A stretch of 42,040 nucleotides of DNA. Origin: Candidatus Methylobacter oryzae. Its GTDB lineage: Bacteria > Pseudomonadota > Gammaproteobacteria > Methylococcales > Methylomonadaceae. The number at the start of each line of letters is the position of its first letter. The stretch's first letter is position 1. Shown in pieces: positions 25,521-34,681 of this stretch. Location of the stretch: the NCBI RefSeq assembly GCF_003994235.2, contig NZ_RYFG02000018.1, forward strand, positions 2,445-44,484. The letters are read 5' to 3'. The notes beneath the pieces are model-generated. The model had not been told where the DNA came from, made no database searches, and saw only the letters and a list, made by a program, of their open reading frames with translations. Position numbers and translations under genes: made by a program.

Positions 25521-26296
25521 TTTGAATATCGTGGTTTAACGGCTTCCAAACAAATAGAATACGAAGGCCAGTGCAGCAACTTTGTAATGAACCAATCGAA
25601 AATCGGGGGAAGGAGGCGTAAAGGGAAAATCACACCCCATGCAACTAATGGATGTATTGTGGATAGAACTCTCTGACAAGAGGTAATTTTTTGACTCAGG
25701 AAACCACTACAATAGGATATATTTTCAGGCATTAGTTTTGCTTGAACGCATAACTCTTCCAGCATCGCTTCACTATAACCTCTTCGCACATGTCCTCCAT
25801 CCTCAACAGAAGAAAAAGGACCTTTATCTTCCTGCGATATAGGACAATATAATATGTTGGGCGTTGTCAACAAAAGACGCCCGCCTGGTTTCAAGCAGTT
25901 CGCAATATCGATAATAAGTTTTCTGTCATTTATTATGTGTTCTATATTCTCGAAACAAATAGCTACATCGAATTGACTCACCAGATCATGCCTATCATCT
26001 AAATTACGAACATCAAAAACTTCGAATCTGGCAGAACTCGCCCCACATATTTTTGCTCGATATGTCGCAATATTTTGATCGCGCTCATCCCAAGTCAGTC
26101 CCAAGGAATTGTATCCCCTTAAGGCCGCACCAATAGAGAAAGCTCCTCCCCCACATCCAATGTCAATTAAACTCTCCCCATTTCTAGTTTCTGGTAATCG
26201 CTTTTTTAACCAACGCCAACGATCCAATATCAATACATCGCCGTGAATCAGCGTTGCTGAAAACCCGAAAATTCTAACAAGTAACGATTTATCCAT
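25517..26296 (-). CDS. Class I SAM-dependent methyltransferase
   Basis: 259 residues from the ATG at 26296, which shares one base with the TAA of the upstream FkbM gene (TAATG); a TTG four codons upstream is less likely. SAM motif I is 'ESLIDIGCGGGAFSIGAALR' (residues 41-60), motif II region 'FDVAICFENIEHIINDRKLI', and motif III 'LKPGGRLLLTTPNILYCP'. The C-terminal third contains 'VAWGVIFPLRLLPPIFDWFI', a hydrophobic stretch that could sit on a membrane. Coupled to the genes on both sides. It probably acts on a sugar or lipid-linked intermediate. Confidence 0.87.
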   Translation of the reverse strand: MDKSLLVRIFGFSATLIHGDVLILDRWRWLKKRLPETRNGESLIDIGCGGGAFSIGAALRGYNSLGLTWDERDQNIATYRAKICGASSARFEVFDVRNLDDRHDLVSQFDVAICFENIEHIINDRKLIIDIANCLKPGGRLLLTTPNILYCPISQEDKGPFSSVEDGGHVRRGYSEAMLEELCVQAKLMPENISYCSGFLSQKITSCQRVLSTIHPLVAWGVIFPLRLLPPIFDWFITKLLHWPSYSICLEAVKPRYSK

Positions 26297-27099
26297 TACC
26301 AATCCCAAATATTGTTAAGTAAAAATTTCTTGCAAAAAATCACATCACGTTCCCAGGCATGAGGGCCTAGTGATGTCCCGTAATCCCTGAACATAACGGG
26401 ATATAAATCGAATTTACTTAAAAAACCTGCTATTAGCGCAAACGAGGGCGTAATATTTTCGTATTCTCCTAAAAAGGAGCATTCGATAAGTACAACATCG
26501 ATATGCGGCAAGGTATTAACCGCCCCGTGCAGTACATTTAACTCATGGCCTTGAACGTCGATTTTCAGAAGTTTTCTGTCTGCGGATATTGCACCAAGCT
26601 CGAAGCTGTCTAGTGTATCGAGATAAGCGGTTTGCGTGCCCTCAAACTTAACTTGCAGCGCAGGCTGCGCAATTGCGTAGTCATGTAGAGACGAATGCGA
26701 GGAAAGCTCGGCAACGCGAATTTCCAGTAGTTCTTTTTTATCCGATAAGCCGACGTTATGTACTTCGATGTTATCGGTATTTTGAAAACGTAATTTGTAT
26801 TTTTCGAACTCATGTTTTAACGGCTCGAACGCAACTACGCCGGTATTAGGAAAGAATTCCAAAAAAGATTCGCACCAGTAGCCGGAATTTCCCCCTACAT
26901 CAATTAGCAGATTGCTTTGGCCGGGATCGAGTAAGCGTAATAATAGGATTTTGTCGTCATAGCTGTGCGGGCATTTCAGGACGCGGGGAATGATATGCTT
27001 AGGCAACGTTTTTCCAAAACGGGCGGCGCGTTTTAGTTCGCAAATCAAACCGAGTCTCAGATCTATTGCATGGGTGTAATGTTGTAAAAAACGAAGCAT
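26296..27099 (-). CDS. FkbM-family methyltransferase
   Basis: A 267-residue protein. 'QSNLLIDVGGNSGYWCESFL' is the SAM loop, 'VVAFEPLKHEFEKYKLRF' the following acidic segment, and 'KLLKIDVQGHELNVLHGAVN' the FkbM hallmark. 'IDVVLIECSFLGEY' is the usual C-terminal block. N-terminal 60 residues are basic and unlike those of the FkbM at 15719. Its stop overlaps the next gene's start. It begins 6 bases after the Wzx gene ends. Likely O-methylates a repeat-unit sugar. Confidence 0.9.
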   Translation of the reverse strand: MLRFLQHYTHAIDLRLGLICELKRAARFGKTLPKHIIPRVLKCPHSYDDKILLLRLLDPGQSNLLIDVGGNSGYWCESFLEFFPNTGVVAFEPLKHEFEKYKLRFQNTDNIEVHNVGLSDKKELLEIRVAELSSHSSLHDYAIAQPALQVKFEGTQTAYLDTLDSFELGAISADRKLLKIDVQGHELNVLHGAVNTLPHIDVVLIECSFLGEYENITPSFALIAGFLSKFDLYPVMFRDYGTSLGPHAWERDVIFCKKFLLNNIWDW

Positions 27100-27105
27100 A
27101 TTTTC

Positions 27106-28599
27106 TTATGAGTTCATACTGGCAGTAATCTGGTGGCCGATTTGTTTGCTCAAAGGATGGTTCCAAAGAGAGGGCACAATAGGAATGAAACATATAGCTA
27201 GGCCAAATCCCGCCCTTACAATAGCTTTTTCTTCAAATTTCAGAAAGTAAAACAAAACACCTCCAACGATCAAGCCAAGGCAGCAAGCCGCAAATACATT
27301 TCTGCTTTCGTTAGGCACCATATTTATTAATGGAATATGAGACTCGTAATGATAGCCGGCTATGATTAAACTGCTGCCGATTATTAAGGCTAGTAAATAT
27401 CCCAAAGCGACGCCTTCGCCTCCTAAAGAACGCCCAAACAAATACCCTAAAGCGGCATTGAAAAACGCCATGACAACGTGTCCCCAGATATTCCACTGTA
27501 ATGAGCCGGTGCCGAGATTATTAAAATAAGCGGGGCCGCTAAGCGTATTGAAGCAATAAGCAATGGATAACAGCCCGACATAAATTACGAAGCTCTGTTC
27601 GTAACCGCCAATCCAAAGTTCGCTTGCCAATGGAGCTATGGCTATCACTCCGGTATAAAGCGGCAGCGAGAGAAAAAATATGGCCCGGTAAGAATCCAAG
27701 TATATTTTAGTAATTTCTTCCGGCGCATTTTCATGAAGATTTGCAATATGAGGGACAATGACCTGGTTCGCGGAGACCAGCAACGAGCGGAACTGTGAAA
27801 CCATCCGATTTGCCATCTCATAGTAAGCGACAGTACTGAGTCCCCCGAATTTCGTCATTAGCATTTTGGTTGTAGGATCAACCAACATAACAAGAATATT
27901 AATGAGCTGAAAGTTGACGCCATAGCGAAACATCTCTCTAAACAACGGAAGACGCCATTTGTAAATCAAGAATGGTAATGAAGGAAGCTCTCGCCTGAGC
28001 AGTAGCAAGCTTGCGAAAAGCATCAATACATTTTGTCCTGTTTGCGCCCAGACTAAGCCGGTTAATCCGTATTGAGGAACAAATATCAATGTCAGCACTA
28101 AAAAAAGCACGGTCGTGGACATCGACACCAGCGCCCGCAAAGTAATGAGCTGACAGGCATCCAAACCGGAAATAAAAACATTGGCAATTGTGCCGATCCA
28201 CATTGAAATCAGGATGTACGGAAGGATTGTTTGTATATTGCTAATATTTTGTTCAGGGATTAATTTGCTTATCAGCAAGGTAATCGGCAGATAACCGGCG
28301 GCAAGAACCAACGCTAAAAACACACCGATAGTAACAACTGTGGTCTGAATAACTTCCGAGGCCTTGCCTTTTTCGCCGCGGGCGACGTATTTAGCGGTGT
28401 ATTTTACTGCGCTTCCGGTAAGTCCCATTTCACTGATTCTCGATGCGGATGCAATAGCCAATGCAATAGACCAGATTCCCAACTGCTCAGGTCCGATCGT
28501 TTTCAATAAATAGCGATACAATAAAAACAGAGTGATGCCGGAAACTATCGTCTGTGCTACTGCCATGACAGCATTTCTAGTTAAGCGGTTAGCCTTCAT
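27106..28599 (-). CDS. Wzx-like lipid-linked oligosaccharide flippase (MATE/MOP superfamily)
   Basis: A 497-residue protein with twelve to fourteen hydrophobic segments. The N-terminus 'MKANRLTRNAVMAVAQTIVS', the 'GPEQLGIWSIALAIASASRI' segment after the first helix and 'SEMGLTGSAVKYTAKYVARG' match polysaccharide-export (Wzx/RfbX) proteins. It would flip undecaprenyl-diphosphate-linked repeat units from the cytoplasmic to the periplasmic face, in step with the Wzy-like polymerase. It begins the tightly coupled run of genes that continues to 23315. A 62-base gap separates it from the upstream UDP-glucuronate decarboxylase gene. Confidence 0.88.
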   Translation of the reverse strand: MKANRLTRNAVMAVAQTIVSGITLFLLYRYLLKTIGPEQLGIWSIALAIASASRISEMGLTGSAVKYTAKYVARGEKGKASEVIQTTVVTIGVFLALVLAAGYLPITLLISKLIPEQNISNIQTILPYILISMWIGTIANVFISGLDACQLITLRALVSMSTTVLFLVLTLIFVPQYGLTGLVWAQTGQNVLMLFASLLLLRRELPSLPFLIYKWRLPLFREMFRYGVNFQLINILVMLVDPTTKMLMTKFGGLSTVAYYEMANRMVSQFRSLLVSANQVIVPHIANLHENAPEEITKIYLDSYRAIFFLSLPLYTGVIAIAPLASELWIGGYEQSFVIYVGLLSIAYCFNTLSGPAYFNNLGTGSLQWNIWGHVVMAFFNAALGYLFGRSLGGEGVALGYLLALIIGSSLIIAGYHYESHIPLINMVPNESRNVFAACCLGLIVGGVLFYFLKFEEKAIVRAGFGLAICFIPIVPSLWNHPLSKQIGHQITASMNS

Positions 28600-28661
28600 T
28601 TTTGTGTGAATAAAATCATTTAATTATTACCGGTAAATTCAAGACTTTAGATTATCCTCTA

Positions 28662-29639
28662 TTAAATACTCGTGTTGCCGGCCGTTTCGGGCTGTAATAG
28701 CCAAGAGAAGTAATCGATAGTGCGAAGCAGGCCTGCGCGCAAATTGGTTGTCGGCCTCCAGTCCAGTATTTCGTTGGCCAAAGTTATATCGGGTTGCCGC
28801 TGTCTTGGATCGTCGGAAGGCAGAGGCAGGAAAATAAGCTCGGAGCGAGAGCCGGTAAGCTCTATGACTATCTCGGCCAGTTCTCGGATCGTGAATTCGT
28901 CAGGATTGCCTAGATTGACCGGGCCGGTAAAATCGTCCGGGGTTGCCATCAGCCTGATAATCGCTTCAATCAGGTCGTCGACATAGCAGAACGAACGGCT
29001 TTGATTGCCGTCGCCGTAGAGCGTAATAGGCTGGTTTTGCAAAGCCTGGACAATAAAATTCGATACCACCCTGCCATCGTTCGGATGCATGCGCGGGCCG
29101 TAAGTATTAAAAATACGGCCCACTTTAATGCGTAAACCGTGTTGGTGGTAGTAATCGAAAAACAGCGTTTCCGCGCAGCGCTTGCCTTCATCGTAACAAG
29201 AGCGCGGACCTATGGGGTTTACATTGCCCCAGTAGCTTTCAGGTTGCGGATGCACGGTCGGATCGCCGTAAACTTCGCTGGTAGAGGCTTGGAAAATCTT
29301 TGCCTTTAGCCGCTTGGCCAAGCCCAGCATGTTAATTGCGCCGTGCACGCTGGTTTTGGTGGTTTGCACCGGATCGTGTTGATAGTGTATCGGCGATGCT
29401 GGACAAGCCAAGTTATAGATTTCATCCACCTCGACATAGAGAGGGAAGGTGACATCGTGACGCATGACTTCAAAATGCGGATTAGGCAAAAGCCGGGCGA
29501 TATTGTCCTTGGTGCCGGTATAGAAATTATCCACGCACAATACGTCGCAGCCGTCCGAAAGCAGGCGTTCGCATAAATGCGAGCCCAGGAATCCGGCGCC
29601 GCCGGTTACCAATACTCTTTTTCTATACCCTCTAGCCAT
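28662..29639 (-). CDS. UDP-glucuronate decarboxylase (UDP-xylose synthase)
   Basis: A 325-residue extended SDR. The NAD loop is '[16 protein letters not shown]' (residues 11-26), the '[20 protein letters not shown]' block is diagnostic of UDP-xylose synthases, and the active site is 'STSEVYGDP' with Y149-x-x-x-K153 (SCYDEGKR). '[20 protein letters not shown]' and '[16 protein letters not shown]' are further family blocks. It converts UDP-glucuronic acid to UDP-xylose plus CO2 with bound NAD. No UDP-glucose dehydrogenase is in the window, so its substrate must come from elsewhere in the genome. Suggests xylose (or a product of it) in the polymer. Confidence 0.93.
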   Translation of the reverse strand: MARGYRKRVLVTGGAGFLGSHLCERLLSDGCDVLCVDNFYTGTKDNIARLLPNPHFEVMRHDVTFPLYVEVDEIYNLACPASPIHYQHDPVQTTKTSVHGAINMLGLAKRLKAKIFQASTSEVYGDPTVHPQPESYWGNVNPIGPRSCYDEGKRCAETLFFDYYHQHGLRIKVGRIFNTYGPRMHPNDGRVVSNFIVQALQNQPITLYGDGNQSRSFCYVDDLIEAIIRLMATPDDFTGPVNLGNPDEFTIRELAEIVIELTGSRSELIFLPLPSDDPRQRQPDITLANEILDWRPTTNLRAGLLRTIDYFSWLLQPETAGNTSI

Positions 29640-29802
29640 GTTCCACTCTTTAGAATCCGATTTGTCTTGGGGTGTTAATTTTTAGCGCTCAGCCGCGCAA
29701 TCCCCGTCGACTGCTTGTGTCTTATTGTGTTCTGTAGTTACTCGCGCACAGGAATATTAAATTTTGCCGGAAAATGCGGCCCCGTGTCTTCAGGCCTATG
29801 TA

Positions 29803-30777
29803 TCATTGGATACGACCCAAGCTGTTAGATCTCAAAAAATCCCTATAGGCTAGTGCTATGCCGTCCTTTAAAGTCGTGGTGGCCGACCAGCCATAATTAT
29901 TTATTTTTGTCACATTCAGTACTTTCTGCGGAGTCCCGTCCGGCTTACTGTGATCAAAACTTAAGCGTCCGGCAAAGCCCACCACATCGGCAATAAGCTG
30001 CGCTAAATCGGCGATGGAAATGTCCTCGCCGCAACCGATGTTAATTAACGGCGGAGCGTTGTCATTAAACAAAGGTGCAAGTTGCGAGTCGGTTTGCTGC
30101 AAAATATGTAGGCAAGCGCTTGCTAAATCATCGCTGTAGAGGAATTCGCGGCGAGGTGTTCCTGTGCCCCAAACAACGGCCTCTTCTTGTTCATATTGCT
30201 TGGCTTCGTGCATCTTGCGGATAAGCGCCGGTAAAACGTGGCTATTGTAGGAATCGTAATTATCGCCGGGCCCGTATAAATTAGTGGGCATGACGGCTAA
30301 ATAGCGCGTTCCGTATTGGCGATTAAAGGCCCAGCACAATTCTATTCCGGCTATTTTGGCAAGCGCATAGGAGCGATTGGTCGGCTCTAGCGTTCCTGTC
30401 AGCAAACTGGATTCTTCTATCGGTTGCGGACAATCGCGAGGATAAATACAACTTGAACCCAAAAATAATAATCGCGTAACGCCGGCGGCGTGCGCAGAAG
30501 TAATAACATTTTGCTCAATGGCTAGGTTATCGCGTATGAAATCTGCCGGGTAAGTATTATTGGCGAGAATTCCACCTACTTTTGCGGCTGCAAGCAAAAC
30601 ATAATCGGGGCGATTTTCAACGAAAAAAGCGCTGGTAGCGGCTTGATCGGTTAGGTCGAGCTCGTCACGCGTGCTCAGCAACAAGTTATGGAATCCCTGA
30701 GCCTGTAGCTGGCGCACTAAGGCTGAGCCAACTAATCCCCGATGACCCGCCACAAAAATACGCGCAGTTTTTTTCAT
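29803..30777 (-). CDS. fcl: GDP-L-fucose synthase
   Basis: A 324-residue extended SDR. 'RIFVAGHRGLVGSALVRQLQ' is the NADP loop, 'YVLLAAAKVGGILANNTYPA' and 'LGSSCIYPRDCPQPI' are diagnostic for GDP-fucose synthase, and Y137-x-x-x-K141 (SYALAK) is catalytic. It epimerises and reduces GDP-4-keto-6-deoxy-D-mannose to GDP-L-fucose with NADPH. GDP-mannose 4,6-dehydratase (Gmd), which usually lies beside it, is absent from the window. Flanked by intergenic gaps of 163 and 53 bases. Confidence 0.94.
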   Translation of the reverse strand: MKKTARIFVAGHRGLVGSALVRQLQAQGFHNLLLSTRDELDLTDQAATSAFFVENRPDYVLLAAAKVGGILANNTYPADFIRDNLAIEQNVITSAHAAGVTRLLFLGSSCIYPRDCPQPIEESSLLTGTLEPTNRSYALAKIAGIELCWAFNRQYGTRYLAVMPTNLYGPGDNYDSYNSHVLPALIRKMHEAKQYEQEEAVVWGTGTPRREFLYSDDLASACLHILQQTDSQLAPLFNDNAPPLINIGCGEDISIADLAQLIADVVGFAGRLSFDHSKPDGTPQKVLNVTKINNYGWSATTTLKDGIALAYRDFLRSNSLGRIQ

Positions 30778-30830
30778 TTTAATTTGCTCATGGTAACTGA
30801 AAAAAATAGATTAGCCCTGGCCGTTTAACA

Positions 30831-32606
30831 TTAAGTATTGAATAACACATTTGCATAAGCAGTCTCCTGCACCTTGCTCCAGCTGCCCTGGGCAACAATG
30901 CTTCCTGCTTCCATTACCAGCACTTGATCGGCATGCTGCAACGTTGCCATCCGATGGCCGATCGCGACAACCGTCAGGTTACCATGCAGATTAACAATAG
31001 CCTGCCGGATACGTTCTTCATTCTCCATATCCAGCGCGCTGGTCGCTTCGTCCAGAATCAGCAGCGACGGTTTTCCCAGTAGGGCGCGGGCCAGCGCGAT
31101 ACGTTGGCGCTCGCCGCCGGAAAGGCGCAGGCCCTGATCTCCGACTACAGTATCCAAGCCATTAGGCAATTGGCGCACAAAATCGGCGGCGGCTTTATCC
31201 AGTGCTTGCCAGAGTTCGTCATCCGTGGCCTCGGGCATGGCCCACAGCAGGTTTGCCCGGATCGAGTCGTTAAACAGGATGGTTTCCTGCGGCACATAGG
31301 CTACCGACTTCCGCCAATGCAATCGGGTTGCGTCATCCAACAGTTGACCGTCGATGCCGATGCAGCCAGTGTCCGGCCGCAGCAGTCCCATCAATACATC
31401 GGCCAAGGTACTTTTACCGGCTCCGGATGCGCCGATAATGGCGGTTGTCGATTTGGCCGGAAGGCGCAGGTTGATTTCGCTTAAGGCCTGCTGTTCTCGG
31501 CCGGGGTAGATAAAACTTACCGCGTTCAATGTTAAATCGTGTTGCAGCAGTAAAGGCGGTTGCAGCGACTCATCGGCCGGCTCGGCCATATCGCGGCATT
31601 CCGTCAACAAGCGATTAGCCGTGGTTAACGCCGGCAAGGTGTGCAACCAATGGTGCAGTTGTTGTTGCAGTTGCGAACCCAACGGCATCAGCCTGGCGAA
31701 CACAAAAATCAACGTGCCCAGCTCGGCCATCGGCAATCGCCAAACTGCAATGCCGGAGTAAAGCAGGGCAACCAGAATAATCACGCTGCCCAATTGCATT
31801 CTGGCTTTTGAGCGGCTGGAACTGCGCTGGAAATTCAGTTGGTGTTCGCGGAATGCGTGCATTGATTGTTGGAATTTATCCAGGTGCCGCTCTTCATTGC
31901 CGAGAATTTTGGCTAGTTTCATTCCTGCCAAGCTTTCCTGTACGACACTGTGCAAGCTGCGCGAAGTCTGGCCGATACGGTTGCCCAGCGATAAGGCCTC
32001 GTGTCGCAAGCCGTTTTCGGCCAGCACAAATATCAAGCCCATCGTCAGCACCAACAGCGTTATTGGCCAGGACAGCCACAATGCCGCCAGCGAGTAAGTT
32101 AACATCAGTGTTGAGCCGCTGCACAGTTGTAAGAAAAAATTGACGCCAACGCCAATCCTGTTGATGTCGGTCAGCAATAAATTGGCGTATTCCGCATTAT
32201 TGCGTTGCGATAGCCAATACCATTCGCTACGCAAGATTGCCATAAAACAACGTTTGCGCAATCGATCTACCAGATTGGACTGGAAAGAGTTGGACGTCAC
32301 TTCGCGGCTGCTTTGTAAAACGATTCTCAGGGCCTGTAAGAGCAGGAAAAGCAACAGCACGCTGGCAACTTGATAAGGGATACCCGTCAATGCAAAGAAA
32401 CGGCCGAACTGTGCCGCTATGCCTGTTGTTGGGGCGGTGCTGTTTTGTAATAACTCAAGCAGCGGCACTAACAGGGTAATCCCGAAACCTTCGCTCAAAC
32501 TGCCCAGTAACATGCAACTAAAAACCAGCATCATCGGACGATGCGGTTCGTTCGCTAGCAGATGAAAGAAGGGAATAGCGGCCCGGTATATAGAAAGACG
32601 TTTCAT
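30831..32606 (-). CDS. MsbA-like ABC exporter, fused permease and ATPase
   Basis: A 591-residue half-transporter. The membrane domain spans about residues 20-310 with six helices; the ATPase has Walker A GASGAGKST (392-400), Q-loop 'VAYVPQETILF', signature LSGGERQ (495-501), Walker B LLILDE (515-520) and H-loop His551 (AIGHRMATL). All ATPase elements are intact. Such type-1 exporters move lipids, lipid-linked glycans or peptides across the inner membrane as homodimers. At the upstream end of the polysaccharide locus, a role in exporting a lipid-linked product is likely, but the substrate is not readable. Confidence 0.9.
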   Translation of the reverse strand: MKRLSIYRAAIPFFHLLANEPHRPMMLVFSCMLLGSLSEGFGITLLVPLLELLQNSTAPTTGIAAQFGRFFALTGIPYQVASVLLLFLLLQALRIVLQSSREVTSNSFQSNLVDRLRKRCFMAILRSEWYWLSQRNNAEYANLLLTDINRIGVGVNFFLQLCSGSTLMLTYSLAALWLSWPITLLVLTMGLIFVLAENGLRHEALSLGNRIGQTSRSLHSVVQESLAGMKLAKILGNEERHLDKFQQSMHAFREHQLNFQRSSSRSKARMQLGSVIILVALLYSGIAVWRLPMAELGTLIFVFARLMPLGSQLQQQLHHWLHTLPALTTANRLLTECRDMAEPADESLQPPLLLQHDLTLNAVSFIYPGREQQALSEINLRLPAKSTTAIIGASGAGKSTLADVLMGLLRPDTGCIGIDGQLLDDATRLHWRKSVAYVPQETILFNDSIRANLLWAMPEATDDELWQALDKAAADFVRQLPNGLDTVVGDQGLRLSGGERQRIALARALLGKPSLLILDEATSALDMENEERIRQAIVNLHGNLTVVAIGHRMATLQHADQVLVMEAGSIVAQGSWSKVQETAYANVLFNT

Positions 32607-33009
32607 GCCAAGTCTATCGATTTCGTGACGAGAAAACCGAAATTTTTCCGTGTGGCAATATGGGTTGCAGATTGAGATGCCTTAGCGATAACTAATAAGC
32701 CGTTCGTGTTGAGCTTTTCGACCGCTCTTAGGGCGGACGGGATTTTGGATAGCTCAACTGTTTTTTTTAGGGTTACGCAAATCAATTTTAGCATTAGAGG
32801 TTAGGATGTCGCTTAGGTGTTGCAAGCAGTCCGGCAACGTCGATCCGATGCAAAAGGTAGAAATATGGCATGAAATAGTTAATTCGCGCTTTGGACGGGA
32901 CATCATAAGCTTAGTAAATATCAATATGCAACTTGGATTGATGTCGGTTGCCGGGCATTCCGGAATGTTATACTGCCGCCGAAATATCCTATTTACCTGA
33001 ATTTAGTTC
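32607..33009. other. Gene-free stretch with a palindromic repeat and a possible promoter for the next gene
   Basis: I see no supported gene. A 63-codon minus-strand frame (32603-32794) would overlap the ABC gene by ATGA, but it runs through the palindromic repeat and looks like no known protein. Before the nucleotidyltransferase gene, TATACT (32969-32974) preceded by TTGCCG (32948-32953) with 15 bases between is a weak promoter candidate, next to the perfect palindrome CATTCCGGAATG (32956-32967), which could be an operator. Confidence 0.4.
32700..32740. repeat. REP-like palindromic element, degenerate copy 2
   Basis: Begins CCGTTCGTGTTGAGC, matching the first 15 bases of the copy at 3691 except for one base, has TTCGA inside, and ends CGGACGG. 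The imperfect right arm marks it as a decayed relative. Confidence 0.55.
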
Positions 33010-34242
33010 ATGATTTCCGATTACCATCGCGTTTTTGAATGTCCGTTAGATCCTGCCGAACAAGGGCCGGAATTTGAGTTGGCGCTGACCTGCTGCCGGC
33101 CCAAACCGAATGAAGCGCATTTTCTGCGCCAGCAAGAATTGGCCGCTATCGGGCTGGATACGCGTAAAGTGTTGGAGCTTGGCGTCAGGCACAAGATTTC
33201 GCCATTATTGTACTGCAATCTACGCCGTCATCCGCCGGGCACGTTTTCAAATGAATTAATGGATAAGCTGGCCGAGCAGCATAAGCGCAATAAGCGGCGA
33301 GCATTACACGCTTTGCAGGCAACGCACGAATTGGCGCGTGCCGCTCAAGGTCTTCGTTTAATTGCCCTGAAAGGGCTAGATGTTGCCGCGCGCGCTTATG
33401 GCGACTTGGCCGTCCGGCATGTTGGCGATATCGATATTTTAGTTGATCCTGAGCGGCTTGATGAAGCGATCACTGTATTGGAAAAACTGAAATGGAAGTC
33501 CGAGCAACCTGAAATTTTGTTATCTGTAAATAGAAAAATTTTGCTCCGAAAGCACAATCATTGCATCTTGATCCGGGAAAACTTTCCCCATATGGAGTTG
33601 CACTGGAGGGCTACGTTTAACCCTTTTGAGTTTCCGATTGATGATTGGCGGGCTTTATCAGTATCGAAAGGGGCAAATATTGGTATTCCCGGTCTGAATA
33701 ATGAAGACTTGGTGATTTACTTGTGCTTACATGCAGTCAGACATGGCTGGGGGCGTTTGAAATGGCTTTTTGACCTGCCCAATGTATTGGATAAGTATGA
33801 CATCAATTGGCCGCAACTGTGGCAACGAGCTGACCAGTTGGGTGCCGGGCTGGTAATACAGCAAGGGCTTTTGCTTGCCCAAAAATATTGTGGCATAAAT
33901 TTGAGTCTGGAGATTAAAAGCGGATTCAGGTACAGAATGAATTCGTTTCAATGGAAAGCTATTTATACTTTTCAGCAAGGCCCTGAGTTGTGGATGGAAT
34001 ACCCTCCTACTCGATTAAAGCTTCACCAGTGGTTGAACCGCATCCAAACTACCCGCAGCATAGATGCCTTAATGTGGTATTGTGCAATCATATTTTATCC
34101 AAATATCGATGATTACCGCTTGCTCAAGCTCCCGTCCTGGCTGCATCCGCTCTACTTTCCGCTACGTCCAATCTTGTGGAGTATACGCCAAGTTCAAATT
34201 CGGCAAGCGCGGAGGTCAAAAACCAGGGATGCCGATCATTAA
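33010..34242 (+). CDS. Nucleotidyltransferase-family protein (NTP_transf_5 type)
   Basis: A 410-residue protein. The core 'LIALKGLDVAARAYGDLAVR' then 'HVGDIDILVDPERL' gives the K-G...R...D-x-D signature (KG 121-122, R136, D140, D142) of the uncharacterised nucleotidyltransferase family often found in exopolysaccharide, PEP-CTERM and peptide-biosynthesis loci. Downstream blocks 'HMELHWRATFNPFEFPIDDW' and 'LVIYLCLHAVRHGWGRLKWL' are also typical. The first 100 residues form the helical lead of this family. No transmembrane segment is clear. It is transcribed away from the polysaccharide operon and could be a separate unit. The reaction is unknown; by fold it should transfer a nucleotidyl group. 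Confidence 0.83.
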   Translation: MISDYHRVFECPLDPAEQGPEFELALTCCRPKPNEAHFLRQQELAAIGLDTRKVLELGVRHKISPLLYCNLRRHPPGTFSNELMDKLAEQHKRNKRRALHALQATHELARAAQGLRLIALKGLDVAARAYGDLAVRHVGDIDILVDPERLDEAITVLEKLKWKSEQPEILLSVNRKILLRKHNHCILIRENFPHMELHWRATFNPFEFPIDDWRALSVSKGANIGIPGLNNEDLVIYLCLHAVRHGWGRLKWLFDLPNVLDKYDINWPQLWQRADQLGAGLVIQQGLLLAQKYCGINLSLEIKSGFRYRMNSFQWKAIYTFQQGPELWMEYPPTRLKLHQWLNRIQTTRSIDALMWYCAIIFYPNIDDYRLLKLPSWLHPLYFPLRPILWSIRQVQIRQARRSKTRDADH

Positions 34243-34681
34243 TCCTTGCTATGATCGAAGCGGTTGCGCTGAAATCAAATACTTTGCAGTTAATGGATTT
34301 AAGAATCGTAAAAGACTGAAAAAGTGTTGAGAATATACTAAGTAGTCGATTCTAAACAATAAAGCGCCAGGTTTTTTATTGCTATTCTTGGTCTCCTAAC
34401 GCACTTCAACAAGCTTTTCACATGTTTTATTTTTTTATGCTTCACGCTCTCTACTTCTTTCTTAATACGCAACAACACATCTAAGGATCTGTTTGGAAAT
34501 TGTCGTGTCAAGCCAAACGATTCAACATGAGCGTTTTAGCCTATGGCACAGGGCAATAACATTGACATTAAAATCGTTTTTTAATGACCGGATTAGATTT
34601 TTGTGTGATGGTTGGCGGTGAGCAGTTAAATTCGAATCTGAATTATAATTGGCGCAATTTTTTAGTGAACTGGATATAACT
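34243..34681. other. Gene-free stretch with an IS relic
   Basis: No gene supported. It contains the IS-end relic at 34481-34536; the rest (34243-34480 and 34537-34681) is AT-rich with no structure I can name. Confidence 0.5.
34481..34536 (-). mobile_element. 3'-end relic of the same IS5-type element
   Basis: The minus strand reads a terminal codon run M-L-N-R-L-A-stop (34508-34528), then about 28 bases ending in ATTTCCAAACAGATCCTTAG (34481-34500). The IS relic at 10479-11197 ends with the same six residues and ATTTCCAAACAGCTTCTTAG. Only about 56 bases of the element remain. Confidence 0.75.

Noticed and set aside
30831-32606. Peptide or bacteriocin exporter with its peptide precursor nearby
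   Set aside because: No C39 peptidase domain in the exporter and no precursor-like small gene near it.
32603-32794. A 63-codon minus-strand frame ending in ATGA overlap with the ABC exporter gene
   Set aside because: It crosses the palindromic repeat, resembles no protein, and has no clear ribosome binding site; the overlap alone is not enough.
32806-33000. A 64-codon plus-strand frame before the nucleotidyltransferase gene
   Set aside because: Odd composition, no family, and it covers the likely promoter region of the next gene.
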